Positions 12,691-22,685 of a DNA stretch of 64,000 nt are shown here, one piece after another. The DNA lies in the NCBI RefSeq assembly GCF_037975245.1, contig NC_092582.1, positions 206,001-270,000 on the forward strand. Reading direction: 5' to 3'. Source of the stretch: Apostichopus japonicus (Eukaryota; Echinodermata; Holothuroidea; Aspidochirotida; Stichopodidae). The notes below the pieces were generated by a model. It did not search any database. It was given only the letters and a program-made list of their open reading frames with translations, and was not told where the DNA came from. Position 1 is the stretch's first letter; each line of letters opens with the position of its first letter. A program made the translations under genes and the position numbers.

Positions 12691-14087
12691 GTTTAGTCTT
12701 AGATAAGCAATGCTATCACTTGTGCGCGGAGTCCAGAAAGAGATGTGAAAGTCAAGTAAAGCTCAGTTTTAGTGAAAACAAAATACAAAATCTACATGAA
12801 TGAAAAAACATATCGTAGCTGTCTAGATTGATCTTGTACTCGTAAATGATTCCCAATGCACAATCTCATAGTATGCTAACACAGTGATTAATACATTGAA
12901 AGATTCACCAAGCGGTATAGCTGACCATAATGTTATTGTGGCACCTTCAGTATTGACCCAATAGCATCTAGCTTCAAATCGAAACTAACTTATCTTTTTG
13001 AATGGTGAAGTCAGCTAACATCCAACCGGTATACAATTCAAACTTATTTCATTGGGTAATCCGCCCCATTTGACAGGTCTGCGGTATGGCAACCTGCTAT
13101 ATTAAACACAAATGTAAAAGGCGCGGCTCAGTCAACGCCGGTACCACTTACTGCCATCAGCCCTTTAATAGCAGGAAGTATGTCCATAAAACTAGCGTGA
13201 ACAGTGCCCACGTGACCTTTAAATGCAACGTTAACATAAATTTGGCTACCTTCAGCAGTACTCACCATACAATTGCAGCCTGTGGTCACTGCATGAAAGC
13301 AGCTCGTGTCAACATAAGCTTATAACACCACGTTAAACAGTTTATCCTACACTGAACGGCCACAGCGAGACGCACAAATACACATCTAACACACACAACT
13401 ACATGCACACCTATACCACAACTTGAAAGTGACGTCTTCTTGTAATGATGTAAGAATACTAACTTTAACAAAATAGTAAAAGTAATACTGACATACCGTT
13501 ACAAAAGTTATGTTAAGATGAACGTAGTGTTATGACAGGTAACACTCATATTAATCCGACATTACTTGTTCAGACTAAAAAGGGCCTTCATGGGAATCCC
13601 CAATAGCCCGACGCCCTATCGTTACTTTCAAGCAACTTTCAAGTACAGCTCTGACAGCACCGAAGATTTAATAACGAGACGGGCATACTGTATAATATGA
13701 ATAACTGTCTAGTACTTATCGTCCTCATGACCTTATTCATTCCAGGCAATTCACATGCCACTATACAATGCGTCTGTGCTGTAATATTAATAAAATTAAC
13801 AATATAATTGTTATCATAATATACCATTGCAACATGTAATACTATATGCAACAATATTATTGTGGATGCTTTATTGATATTATGATACAATATTATTGTA
13901 TGATACTATGTGAATCGGGTGTTCAGTCTTATTAACTTTCCAAGGAATGAAACGTCTTGGTCCAGGACAGACTTAACGTACGACATTGCTTGTGATACCA
14001 TTTCACCTATGCGTTCTCTTACCTATGCATTCGCTTAACTATGCGTTCTCTTACCTGTGCGTTACAGCAGCGTATCCTTAGTATCTT
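12691..14087. other. No gene recognised
   Basis: Unique-looking AT-rich sequence. A - strand open frame near 13890-13640 (83 codons) has no recognisable similarity. Exons of the putative secreted-protein gene beginning at 14621 (- strand) could lie here, but none is identifiable. Confidence 0.35.
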
Positions 14088-14455
14088 TGTCTCATATTAG
14101 TCATTCTCTAGTAAATACTCTAAGTCTCATATTAGTCATTCTCTAGTAAATACTCTAAGTCTCATATTAGTCATTCTCTAGTAAATACTCTAAGTCTCAT
14201 CTTAGTCATTCTCTAGTAAATACTCTAAGTCTCATATTAGTCATTCTCTAGTAAATACTCTAAGTCTCATCTTAGTCATTCTCTAGTAAATACTCTAAGT
14301 CTCATATTAGTCATTCTCTAGTAAATACTCTAAGTCTCATCTTAGTCATTCTCTAGTAAATACTCTAAGTCTCATATTAGTCATTCTCTAGTAAATACTC
14401 TAAGTCTCATATTAGTCATTCTCTAGTAAATACTCTAAGTCTCATATTAGACATT
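14088..14455. repeat. Minisatellite, 35-bp unit, about 10.5 copies
   Basis: The unit is tctcatattagtcattctct then agtaaatactctaag. A second subtype has catcttag in place of catattag. Over the central units the two alternate, giving a 70-bp higher-order period. It lies immediately downstream (on the - strand) of the putative signal-peptide exon, inside its first intron. Confidence 0.95.
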
Positions 14456-14527
14456 CTCAAAATAGATTCTGTTCTCTATATAGTTTGAACCTATTAAGCT
14501 ACAAGAAGAAAATGAGGTGAAACTCAC

Positions 14528-14621
14528 CAGTTGGAAGTACTAGTTTCTTTGCAGCGCTTAGAGCGCATGAAAAAGATACGAAAACGAGAAAAACTGCGAT
14601 GAGGGATGTGCAGCGTGCCAT
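14528..14621 (-). CDS. Putative first coding exon of a secreted protein (signal peptide)
   Basis: On the - strand an ATG at 14621 opens 31 codons, then hits a textbook splice donor (ACTG|GTGAGT) at 14528/14527. The peptide starts MARCTSLIAVFLVFVSFSCA, a short basic N-region, a hydrophobic core of about 12 residues and a small-residue cleavage zone (SFSCALSA), followed by AKKLVLPT and one base of the next codon (phase 1). That is the architecture of a secretory signal peptide interrupted by an intron just after cleavage. About 70 bp upstream (14690-14697) lies an octamer ATGCAAAT. I found no second exon and cannot name the gene. It could be a chance ORF; the hydrophobic profile and perfect donor together make a real exon more likely than not. 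Confidence 0.45.
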
Positions 14622-16783
14622 GATGATGCCTAAACTTGTCCGTTGCATTTTCAACTGGAAATCTTTAATGTGCCTGCAATGTGGCTTTCATGCAAATTTA
14701 TCCAATGCTTGTTACCACATGAAGAAATATTTCCGTTAAAAAGACACAACAAGAACCAGTATCTCCAAAAAGCAGTACAGAAAAGAATTCCGTAATTTCT
14801 TCCTTGCTTTCGTTCCTGTTTGGAATAGCACTTTCTTCTTCCCTCGGCTGGTATAAGGAAGGCCTCAATCCACGGTGCAGTGCACTCGCTGACGCGCTGC
14901 AACTACCAATCCACCACACACCAATTCTTTTACCCCTTCCAGCAGTCACTTGCCGACCACGAACACTGACTACTGCAAGTGGCAATTCCAAACTGAAGCG
15001 CCTATTGCCGGTTGATGGGAAGGCCGATGGGATAACTCGTTTTGCGGTGTAGCGACGGCAATGCCGGGGGCCAGACGTATAAATATTTAAAGTACCACCA
15101 CACTCCTGTACCACGATAGGCTTGATTATCCTCATGCTAACTCGCAGGAGACAGCTCAGCAATAATACGCGACGTTGCGGGATGTAACTAATGGATTTTA
15201 CCATATTTACCCGAGGGGAGTTAAAACAAATTTGTCCAATCGTTCTCAAAAGTGTTGAAGAGATTTAACTAGAGTCCTACCTAGGGGAAAAAGTCTATTC
15301 ACTTACTCACATGGGCGAATGAGAGGTGAAGATGCTGATGATATGTGTCTTTTCATGTCACTCACATGGATTCATAATTATTTAGAAATAGTTATCATTT
15401 GAATATAACCGAAATGTGAGTGAGTTTGAAGTACTTGTATCATGTGGTCTTCACGCCCCAGTGCTAGATCTATAGTGAAAGTCTTCTTGCATGGTTTACC
15501 ATCTTACATCATGGTGGAAACATTGAAAAAAGGTCATCAGCATTATCTCCAAAATGCTAGAAAGAATCAAATAAAAACTTGTCTCTGATTTTCAAACTTG
15601 AATAGGTCCCTAACCGAGGTCCCACACCGAGACATTGCTTGATTTACTACTCCAGAATGCCGGGAAATAATCAGAATGATGAGAAGGACAAGGCAAGTAT
15701 TATAAACATCCTAACATTTTACGGAATAAAACTCATAAGCTGTATATTTCAATACAGAATCTAGCATCGTTTAACATCTAGTTATGGGCAACGAGTTTCT
15801 GAACAAATCGACAGCAATTTGAATCCCTATGTTTTGACGATGAGACAGAAGTATCTATAGGCTTACTATACATGTACGTCTATCAGTACATAAAGGTTTC
15901 AACTGTGTATATATATCAACAACCCTACAACTAAAATGGAATGATCCGTCTACTCGTTGGTCTTGCTTCGTTAGATTATTGAGGCAGAAGTTTTCTGCTT
16001 CCGCCATCACTTCCTATATTGGTCTATGGATGACAACGAAGTGATAAACTGTGTTTTCCGCAGGAGAGTGAACATGCTATCGTTTGGTATTAGCTATTCC
16101 AGGTCTATAATCGGTATAAGGTGTTCGTAGTCAATGACCTACAGTGAAAGACCACATCCTCTTTGAAAGGTTCTAATCAAATCCTCATGCTCTTAATACT
16201 GCATCTTATCACTGAGGACTTTTAAGCAGGCCACATCCTTGTTACTTGCATAAGTAGGTTAAATGAGTCAAGCAGTGCTATAACCTGTCTTTTTGTTTCG
16301 ATGTAGACGTTATTTTCTTTCTGTTTTTCATTTTTCTGTCTATTACGTTTCTTTCTTGATTAATTGAATTAAGTTAATTTATCATTTTGCTATATCATGT
16401 TGCATTTATAAGGCGAAACCGTATTTCCATAATTGGAATATATCAATCTTTATTTTGGCACAATTCTGTAGAACACAGGGAGAGACAGCATGTGTCGAGG
16501 GCGCCAGTCAACATCTAAAGGATTGGTACCAATCTTCCGTACTGTTTGAAGGAAGAACACATCATGACAAACAGATACGGTAAACAGTATACAATGCAGA
16601 GAAGAAGAAGGAAACATTATGTGTATAGAAATATAATATGTTACTTCAATCAACGACACCACCGTGAGTGTCGAATGAAATATAACTTAATTACATTAAT
16701 TGTTGGAATTTAAACCGCAAGCATCAACCATCATCTTTTGCTTACATGACAGAGATCCGTATGTTGAACAGCTCCCACAAATA
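14622..16783. other. No gene recognised; upstream region of the putative secreted-protein exon
   Basis: A 183-codon - strand frame at 15249-14698 is the longest non-repetitive ORF here. It lacks recognisable domains and has the composition of random sequence, and its 3' part overlaps the presumed promoter of the exon at 14621. The remainder (15250-16783) is unique-looking AT-rich DNA. Confidence 0.35.
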
Positions 16784-17909
16784 CAAGGGCGGCGGAAGCA
16801 CTTTTAATCTGGGGGGGGGGGGGCAAAGACGTCGAAGGGCACTTTGCAGAAATTCGATTGGACTGATGCAGCCTCATAGTTAGTACCCTTTATAACTCTT
16901 ATTGTATTATCTTATATGCGTATACACATCACTCCATCAACGCCCCCCCCCCCTCAGTGGCGGAGCTAGGGGTAATCGTCAGGGGGATAGACTGGTCTGT
17001 AGGCCGGGGGCACTTTCGACACTATCTAAGCGGAGCGCCACCACAGGTTGGCGCGGAGCGTACAGAAATTTTTTGAGTAAAGATACTCCCTAGATCGCCG
17101 GAAACGACCCTTTCCGGGCCTTGCTAATTTGCAGATAAACGAAGAATAAATAGATGTCATCGCCATTTTGTCAGAAAATTACACCAACAAAATGTGACAA
17201 ATGTCAATGGGTATTTGAGAGCGCAATAAAATAGTCAATAATCGCGAATAAGTAAAAAGTGGTCAAAAGCTGAAAATGGCGCCAGCAGTCATTTTGAGTC
17301 CGTCAGGGGGGGGGGATCCGCCCCCTCTGACTGTATGAACGCTCCGCCACTGCCCCCCCCCCCCAAGGAAAAAATGCATACTAGCACTGCAATATCCAAT
17401 GTGCAAATTGGAAACAAGGAACAAGTTTTCTTTCGAGACAAAATGAGGTGAAATCATTATAAAGTCCAAGTCCATACACACGCGATCGATACATGCATGA
17501 AAGCAAATGAAATATGTCAAAATACGAAAGGATGGGGTAGGTTATGGGATATTAAAACTAAACTCATTATTCATAGTAGGCTATAAATGGTTTCTGCTTA
17601 TTACAAAGTCACAATGTAATATAGCAATGTATTTTTGGAAATGTATTAGGATTTTTTTGACAAATTGAATATGCATAATGGCACTCACCAGAATGTTAGA
17701 AGCCTTGTGGTAGTAAACATTTGAGTTTGACCCACAGAAATTCATTAATACTTCTAAATTAGGATTAGATCTCTTACTGAAATATCGCTGACCTAATAAG
17801 GTGATCAAGAGTACAATTTTTTATGTAGAAAAAGGGCACATTTTTATCCTGAGGAAAAGTGGGGGGCACGTGCCCCCTGTGCCCCCCCCCCCCGGTTCCG
17901 CCGCCCTTG
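16784..17909. mobile_element. Non-autonomous hAT-like transposon with perfect 8-bp TSD
   Basis: The ends CAAGGGCGGCGGA (16784-16796) and TCCGCCGCCCTTG (17897-17909) are perfect 13-bp inverted repeats. The octamer cacaaata lies directly outside both (16776-16783 and 17910-17917), diagnostic of hAT-type insertion. Long G and C runs lie just inside each end. No transposase is encoded. A second element is nested at 16955-17352. Remnants at 17581-17808 (- strand, 75 open codons) show no similarity I recognise. Confidence 0.9.
16955..17352. mobile_element. MITE nested in the hAT-like element
   Basis: Perfect 12-bp terminal inverted repeats: CAGTGGCGGAGC and GCTCCGCCACTG. Both flanks are runs of C, so an 8-bp duplication (7 of 8 match) is compatible but uninformative. 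The interior at 17021-17120 carries the 'gcggagcgccaccac' / 'ggttggcgcggagcg' module also present, inverted, at about 7498-7610 and 61921-62060. Confidence 0.8.
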
Positions 17910-17917
17910 CACAAATA

Positions 17918-18265
17918 TCTTGTTTCGTTGGAAAATATTCAAGTTTTAAGAGTCATGTCTGAGAGCTGTTATTTTGTTTAATCGGTAATGACATAGTGTT
18001 ACTATCATATGAAACATCGTACTGTGTCCTTGTTATCTTCTCAAAATGATATGTAGAATGTTACCAGTGTTGATGCTGAAAGCTATCCTTGGGTTGTGTA
18101 AAGAAATTCACTATTTTAGCTTCATATGAGCATTACTCATCTCCATAACAGAAATAAACATTGTAAATAAATCAACTTGAAGAAAAGTATACAAAATGTC
18201 CAAAAACGTTCAAGTGGCTCGATGATGTAACAGTTAGACTTGATCAAGTCTCCAGCCAACATTAA
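17918..18265. other. No gene recognised
   Basis: Unique-looking sequence between the hAT-like element and the retroposed tRNA fragment. Confidence 0.4.
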
Positions 18266-18283
18266 ATCTGTAATATCTCCCAA

Positions 18284-18339
18284 CCGGGGACCTTATGATT
18301 GGAAGGCACCGGCGTTAACCACTGAGCTAACACTCCACG
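18284..18339 (-). mobile_element. Retroposed 56-bp tRNA-derived fragment with 18-bp direct repeats
   Basis: On the - strand it reads ggagtgttagctcagtggtt then aacgcc..., i.e. acceptor strand, A box and D arm of a tRNA, then an anticodon-arm-like part and ggtccccgg, where it breaks off in the T arm. The identical 18-mer atctgtaatatctcccaa flanks it on both sides (18266-18283 and 18340-18357). That is a target-site duplication of L1/RTE-like length, so this piece was inserted by reverse transcription. Confidence 0.75.
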
Positions 18340-18542
18340 ATCTGTAATATCTCCCAAAGGGAATAAGCTTTTTCTTACGTGTTTGTGGTTCATTAGCAGA
18401 TATCTCTATCACATAGATTAATAATGTTGGTTTGGTCTCTGTCTCCTTAACGAACCGAGCCACAATTAAGAACACTCGATCATTCATTCTTTCCTATTAT
18501 TTTGTATCAGTCTACAGTAAGTATTGTTCAGTTTTATATTAT

Positions 18543-18912
18543 CTTATATGGTTAAGGCAGTGGACTTGTGATCTAAGGATTACAGGTTCGAGCCCTGGCC
18601 AGATCATTGCGTTGTGTCCTTGGGCAAGGCACTTTATCTCCATTGCCTCTCTTCACCCAGGTGTATAAATGGGGACTTGCGAGGTGACTTGTAAATATAG
18701 TTGCGTGCGCCGGTTTGTGGCTGCACCCTATGGGAAGTCCCCCAGGGTACACGTGGCTGTGGTGCACTGTTGTGCCCCAGGAGAGGTTGTTTGAATTGTG
18801 CACACTTTGGTGTGTAGGTGTGACAAGTTACCAATGACCAGGGTTAATTGTAAAGCGCATAGAACTTGTGGATTATGCGCTATATAAATAACGGCGTAAT
18901 AATAATAATAAT
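18543..18912 (+). mobile_element. Full-length tRNA-derived SINE with conserved central domain
   Basis: The tRNA-like head has an A box (tggttaaggcagtgg) and a B box GGTTCGAGCCC at 18584-18594. A central block follows containing ccttgggcaaggcactttat and acccaggtgtataaatgggg, which I remember as part of a central domain shared by SINEs of many animal phyla (Nin-type domains). The exact family is not assigned. The 3' end has a cg-stem (agcgcat...atgcgct) followed by atataaata and an (AAT)n tail. The ORFs over it are incidental. Confidence 0.85.
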
Positions 18913-19785
18913 GTAATTAAATTGATTTTATTTATTGATACAGCCTTTGATAGTAAATCATTAAATGTTATAGACAAGATTATAAATGTTGTTTTACGAG
19001 GCTTTACATGAGTGTTTAATGTGAGGTAAGCTCAAGCACCGTACTCTCATATGATATGATCATGCGGTTACTATCCTGTTGTTAGAATTCACACTGGTGC
19101 TGAGAATGCAGAGGGTCACATTGGTATAAATATCACCTCCCACTCCCCAAAGATTAAAGAAAAGACATGATAATGGGAAACAAAATAACATAACAGATTT
19201 TATTGATAACTTATTCCGAATCGTATCCCGTGAAAATTGTCAATTATGAGCCTAGCTAACGTTGTGTATGCTAATGCATAATGTTACTTGCCACACATAC
19301 ACAATCCTTAGAAGTAACATACTCATTTGTCCTTGACGTCCGTGAGGCAGATACTACACGCATGGCTGCTTCTTGATCATGCAGACGGAAGATAAGCTAA
19401 AAGAGGAAGTTGTTTCCACTAATACATTAAAAAGTAGGTAAACAACCGCACTTACCCCTCGTCTAGGTACAGAAAGTAGCAAGAAAGTGTATACCAATGA
19501 TGTCGATCGGGCTTACACTTTATGATTAGTTCCCAACAGACTTTATCGCACAAATGTGGCCAAGTTTGACTTACATTGACCAGACGTGACCTTGACTGTG
19601 ACAGTTTAATTAATGAGATATATTCATTGAAAGTGTTACTTTGTAGATATGAGCGTGTCGGTCATTTCTCATGTTGGCATGCTTATAATGACCAAATTTG
19701 TGTTTAGTTTCATAACCTTTGACCTCCGACATAAGCAACGAAGGCACTAAATCCATGTACACACCAGTTGTATATATCGTGCCAC
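18913..19785. other. No gene recognised; possible old repeat with TGACC words
   Basis: Around 19555-19735 the sequence has 'caagtttgacttacattgacc', 'gtgaccttgactgtgac' and 'cataacctttgacctccgac'. The stretch at 49800-50230 uses similar words, suggesting a common dispersed repeat. No coding sequence is evident. Confidence 0.35.
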
Positions 19786-19990
19786 TTCACCCCCCCCCCC
19801 CCCCTACCTCTGGAGTCCAAACGGGGCAAACTCGGGGAGTCATTTCCGGGAGCCCCCATTTTTTCGGGAGCCCCCGTTTTTCGGGGGGTCTTTTCGGGAG
19901 CCCCCGTTTTTTTTTTTATTCTTATCATTATTTTTTTAAATTATTATTTTTTTTTAACGCGGGGCACCCTCCGATGCGGTGGATGCGATG
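19786..19990. repeat. Poly-C tract followed by short G/C-rich and T-rich reiterations
   Basis: A run of about 15 C is followed by three copies of 'cgggagcccccgttttt' or near variants and then long T runs. These are low-complexity tracts. Any coding potential here is an artefact. Confidence 0.8.
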
Positions 19991-20040
19991 AGCACAAAAT
20001 GAGTGCCTCGGAGATCAAAAGAGCCCACCCTGAGCAAACT

Positions 20041-20910
20041 GACTCAAGGAGGAGTGGACAAGGAGGGGTAGACAATTTGGGTAGACAAGGATGGGTTGAT
20101 AAGGAGGGGTGTACAAGAAGGGTGGAAAATGAGGGTGCATAAGAATGGATGGACAAGGAGGGTGTACACAGAACGGTGGGCAAAGAGGGTTGGACAAGAT
20201 GGGGTGGACAATGTGCAAGGAGCAGTGAACAAGGAGGTGTGGACAAGAAGGGTGGACAATGTAGGAGGATAAGGAGGGGTGGACAAGGAGAGGTAGACAA
20301 GGAAGGGTGTAAAAGGAGGGTGAAAAGGGAGGGTGAAAAGGGAGGGTGGACAAGTAGGGGTGTACAAGGAACGGTGGGCAAAGAAGGTTGGACAAGATGG
20401 GTGGACAATGGGGTCTGCAAGGAGAATGGACAACGAGGGTGGACAAGAATGGATGGACAAGGAGGGGTGTACAAGGAACGTTGGGCATGGAAGGTTGGAC
20501 AAGATGGGTGGGTGTGCAAGGAGCGGTGGACAAGGAGGGGTAGACTTGGAGGGATGGACAATGTGGGAGGATAAGTAGGGGTGGACAAGGAGAGGTAGAC
20601 AAGGAAGGGTGTAGCATAAGGGTTGACAAGGAGTGTGGACAAGGATGAATGGACAAGGAGGGGTGGACAAGGAGAGTGGACAGGGTGGGGTGGACAATGT
20701 GGGAGGATTATTAGGGTCGGCAAGGAGGGGTGGACAAGGAGGGTGGACAAGGAGGGGTGGACAATGTGGGAGGATATGGAGGGTGGACAAGGATAGTTGG
20801 ACAAGGACGGATGTACAAGAAGGGGTGGACAAGGAGGGGTGGACAAGGAGGGTGGACAAGGAGGATGGACAAGACGCGGTGGACTAGTAGGAGTGGACAA
20901 GGTGGCAAGG
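20041..20910. repeat. Purine-rich minisatellite, basic unit ~12-14 bp
   Basis: The basic word is gtggacaaggaggg with many variants (gtagacaaggaggg, gtggacaatgtgggagga, gtgtacaaggaacggtgg). A longer period of about 300 bp is suggested: 'gtacaagga.cggtgggcaaag..ggttggacaagatgg' occurs near 20167, 20368 and 20470, and 'acaatgtgggaggat' near 20255, 20557, 20693 and 20762. One strand is almost free of pyrimidine runs. The proline-rich ORFs on the other strand (up to 329 codons) are by-products. Confidence 0.9.
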
Positions 20911-22685
20911 AATATGAGAGTTTGATACATCACATAAGAGTGTGTGGCCTAGGAAGGTAGTGGTGTGTCATAGATGGATAATCGTCCGGTCATTCCTATG
21001 TGAAAATTGAACAGGTTCTTCCGATTCTTGAAACCCCACTTAGTTAAACCAAGAGAAGGCATGTTCATTAGGAAAACATACCTTACCACAAGATTTAGAA
21101 TCATTAGAAAATGATTCGAGATTAATGACTTTTAAAGTTTCTAAGCTTCGCGTATTGATTTAATTTCTCCGTGCATGTTTCTCTCAGAGAGCTTTAAACC
21201 ATTTGACACTTGTTTCCGTTACTTGGCAGCTGGGAGGCGAATGCATGCGATTGCTTTATCCACAACATCGTATCAAACAGAACTGTTTTTCTTTTCCGAT
21301 TCCCGGATTCTCAAATGTGATCAAAAGCACGCAACATCGATCAAACTTACGAAGCTAATATTAGCTAGCGCACTTTTGCACTTTTGCAGATTTCCCCAAG
21401 GTTTTCTAAACATATTCACAACCAGCCAACGAAGTGGAAGGCGTGTTTATGCATTAAAGTATCAATTAGTATGAACTTGTCTAATAGCACATAGGTTTTA
21501 CGGTGGAATTATGCATTGGTTATAGTTCTGAAGCTTTTCAATGCAACAAGATCTTGTGATATTCAAAGAGAATTGAAAACGAACAAAGCTGATGACTCTT
21601 TTGAAGAATTTAACTGCATTCTTATCAAGGCTTATCAAGGAGTGTTTTCGCATGTTTCAGTAACTTTAGCTCTAAAACTACAAGTATATTAATATTCTAT
21701 GAATGCTGAATTATATGATTTCTCCCAAATAAAGAATCGCATTAACAATTTATATAGTTGAGGACAGTAAATAGAACCCCATATATAGTGCCCATAAGAA
21801 TGCTTGAAAGTAACATTATGGTCACCCAACAAGTAGTATCGGGGCCTCGAAGAGCTCACGATTTGTTAAATAATTGGGTTCATTCTCCTTCTCCTTCATT
21901 GCAGCGAATGGCCAAGGTGTATTTGATCCCGTTATAGGTGTAGCTTTTACCCTTAGTGAAGACTTCTGCAAGGCTCTACAGAAACCACATTTGTATTTAG
22001 TGACCAAGTTAATGATGAGATTTTATATTGTGTGCTAGATATAGTACTTTAAGGGAACTGCTTACAGTGATCTAGCTTAGTAAGTAAAAGGTATGCGTTC
22101 TTTTATTTACTTGCGTAGGCTTACACACCCTAGTCTTCGGTCAAGACTGAAAACAACGAAGGAATATGTCTGGTAAAATAGAACAAATTCCCAACAGTTT
22201 CACATAAGCCATCAGAACGGAAACATTTACAATCATTTCTCTTCCGGTATGACTTAGCATGCGCTCTAGTATAACCCGATTTACGGTTGTATGAAAATGT
22301 CATGTTTTCTATAGCGTATTACCGAACCTACTCTAAAAATAATGTATTTTTAATTGATTTATTTCATTGATTGAGTTGGTAAAAAGCTGACAGAATGTTT
22401 TTGTTAATATGCTAATGTATCATATATACGAGTTGATAAGATACGAATTTACATTGTATATGGTATCTCAAACCTGCGGTAGTGCTAAATATTGGGTGCA
22501 CCATACCATGAAAGGGATTATGCAGTTACCTATGATCTTATTTAAATCAAAGAACAAGCAGTGAAGTTTTGCATAAACTTCGAAAGTTTGCAAAATAAGG
22601 ATTGAAGAAGTTCTTTGTATTACAAAATGTTGTTTGTATTATACTGCAACAGTATATAATGCACTATTCATGCAAATGGTAGTTA
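20911..22685. other. No gene recognised
   Basis: Unique-looking AT-rich sequence. Frames at 21175-21474 (+) and 22007-21822 (-) show no family signature. Confidence 0.4.

Noticed and set aside
13640-13890. Second exon for the signal-peptide gene on the - strand
   Set aside because: An acceptor-like ttacag and a phase-compatible frame exist near 13783, but no convincing donor or conserved residues, so the link is speculative.
14698-15249. 183-codon - strand ORF
   Set aside because: No domain, signal or recognisable similarity. It overlaps the likely promoter of the signal-peptide exon and looks like a chance frame.
19944-20933. 329-codon proline/serine-rich ORF
   Set aside because: Translation of the purine-rich minisatellite. 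Three overlapping frames are open alike, so there is no coding signal.
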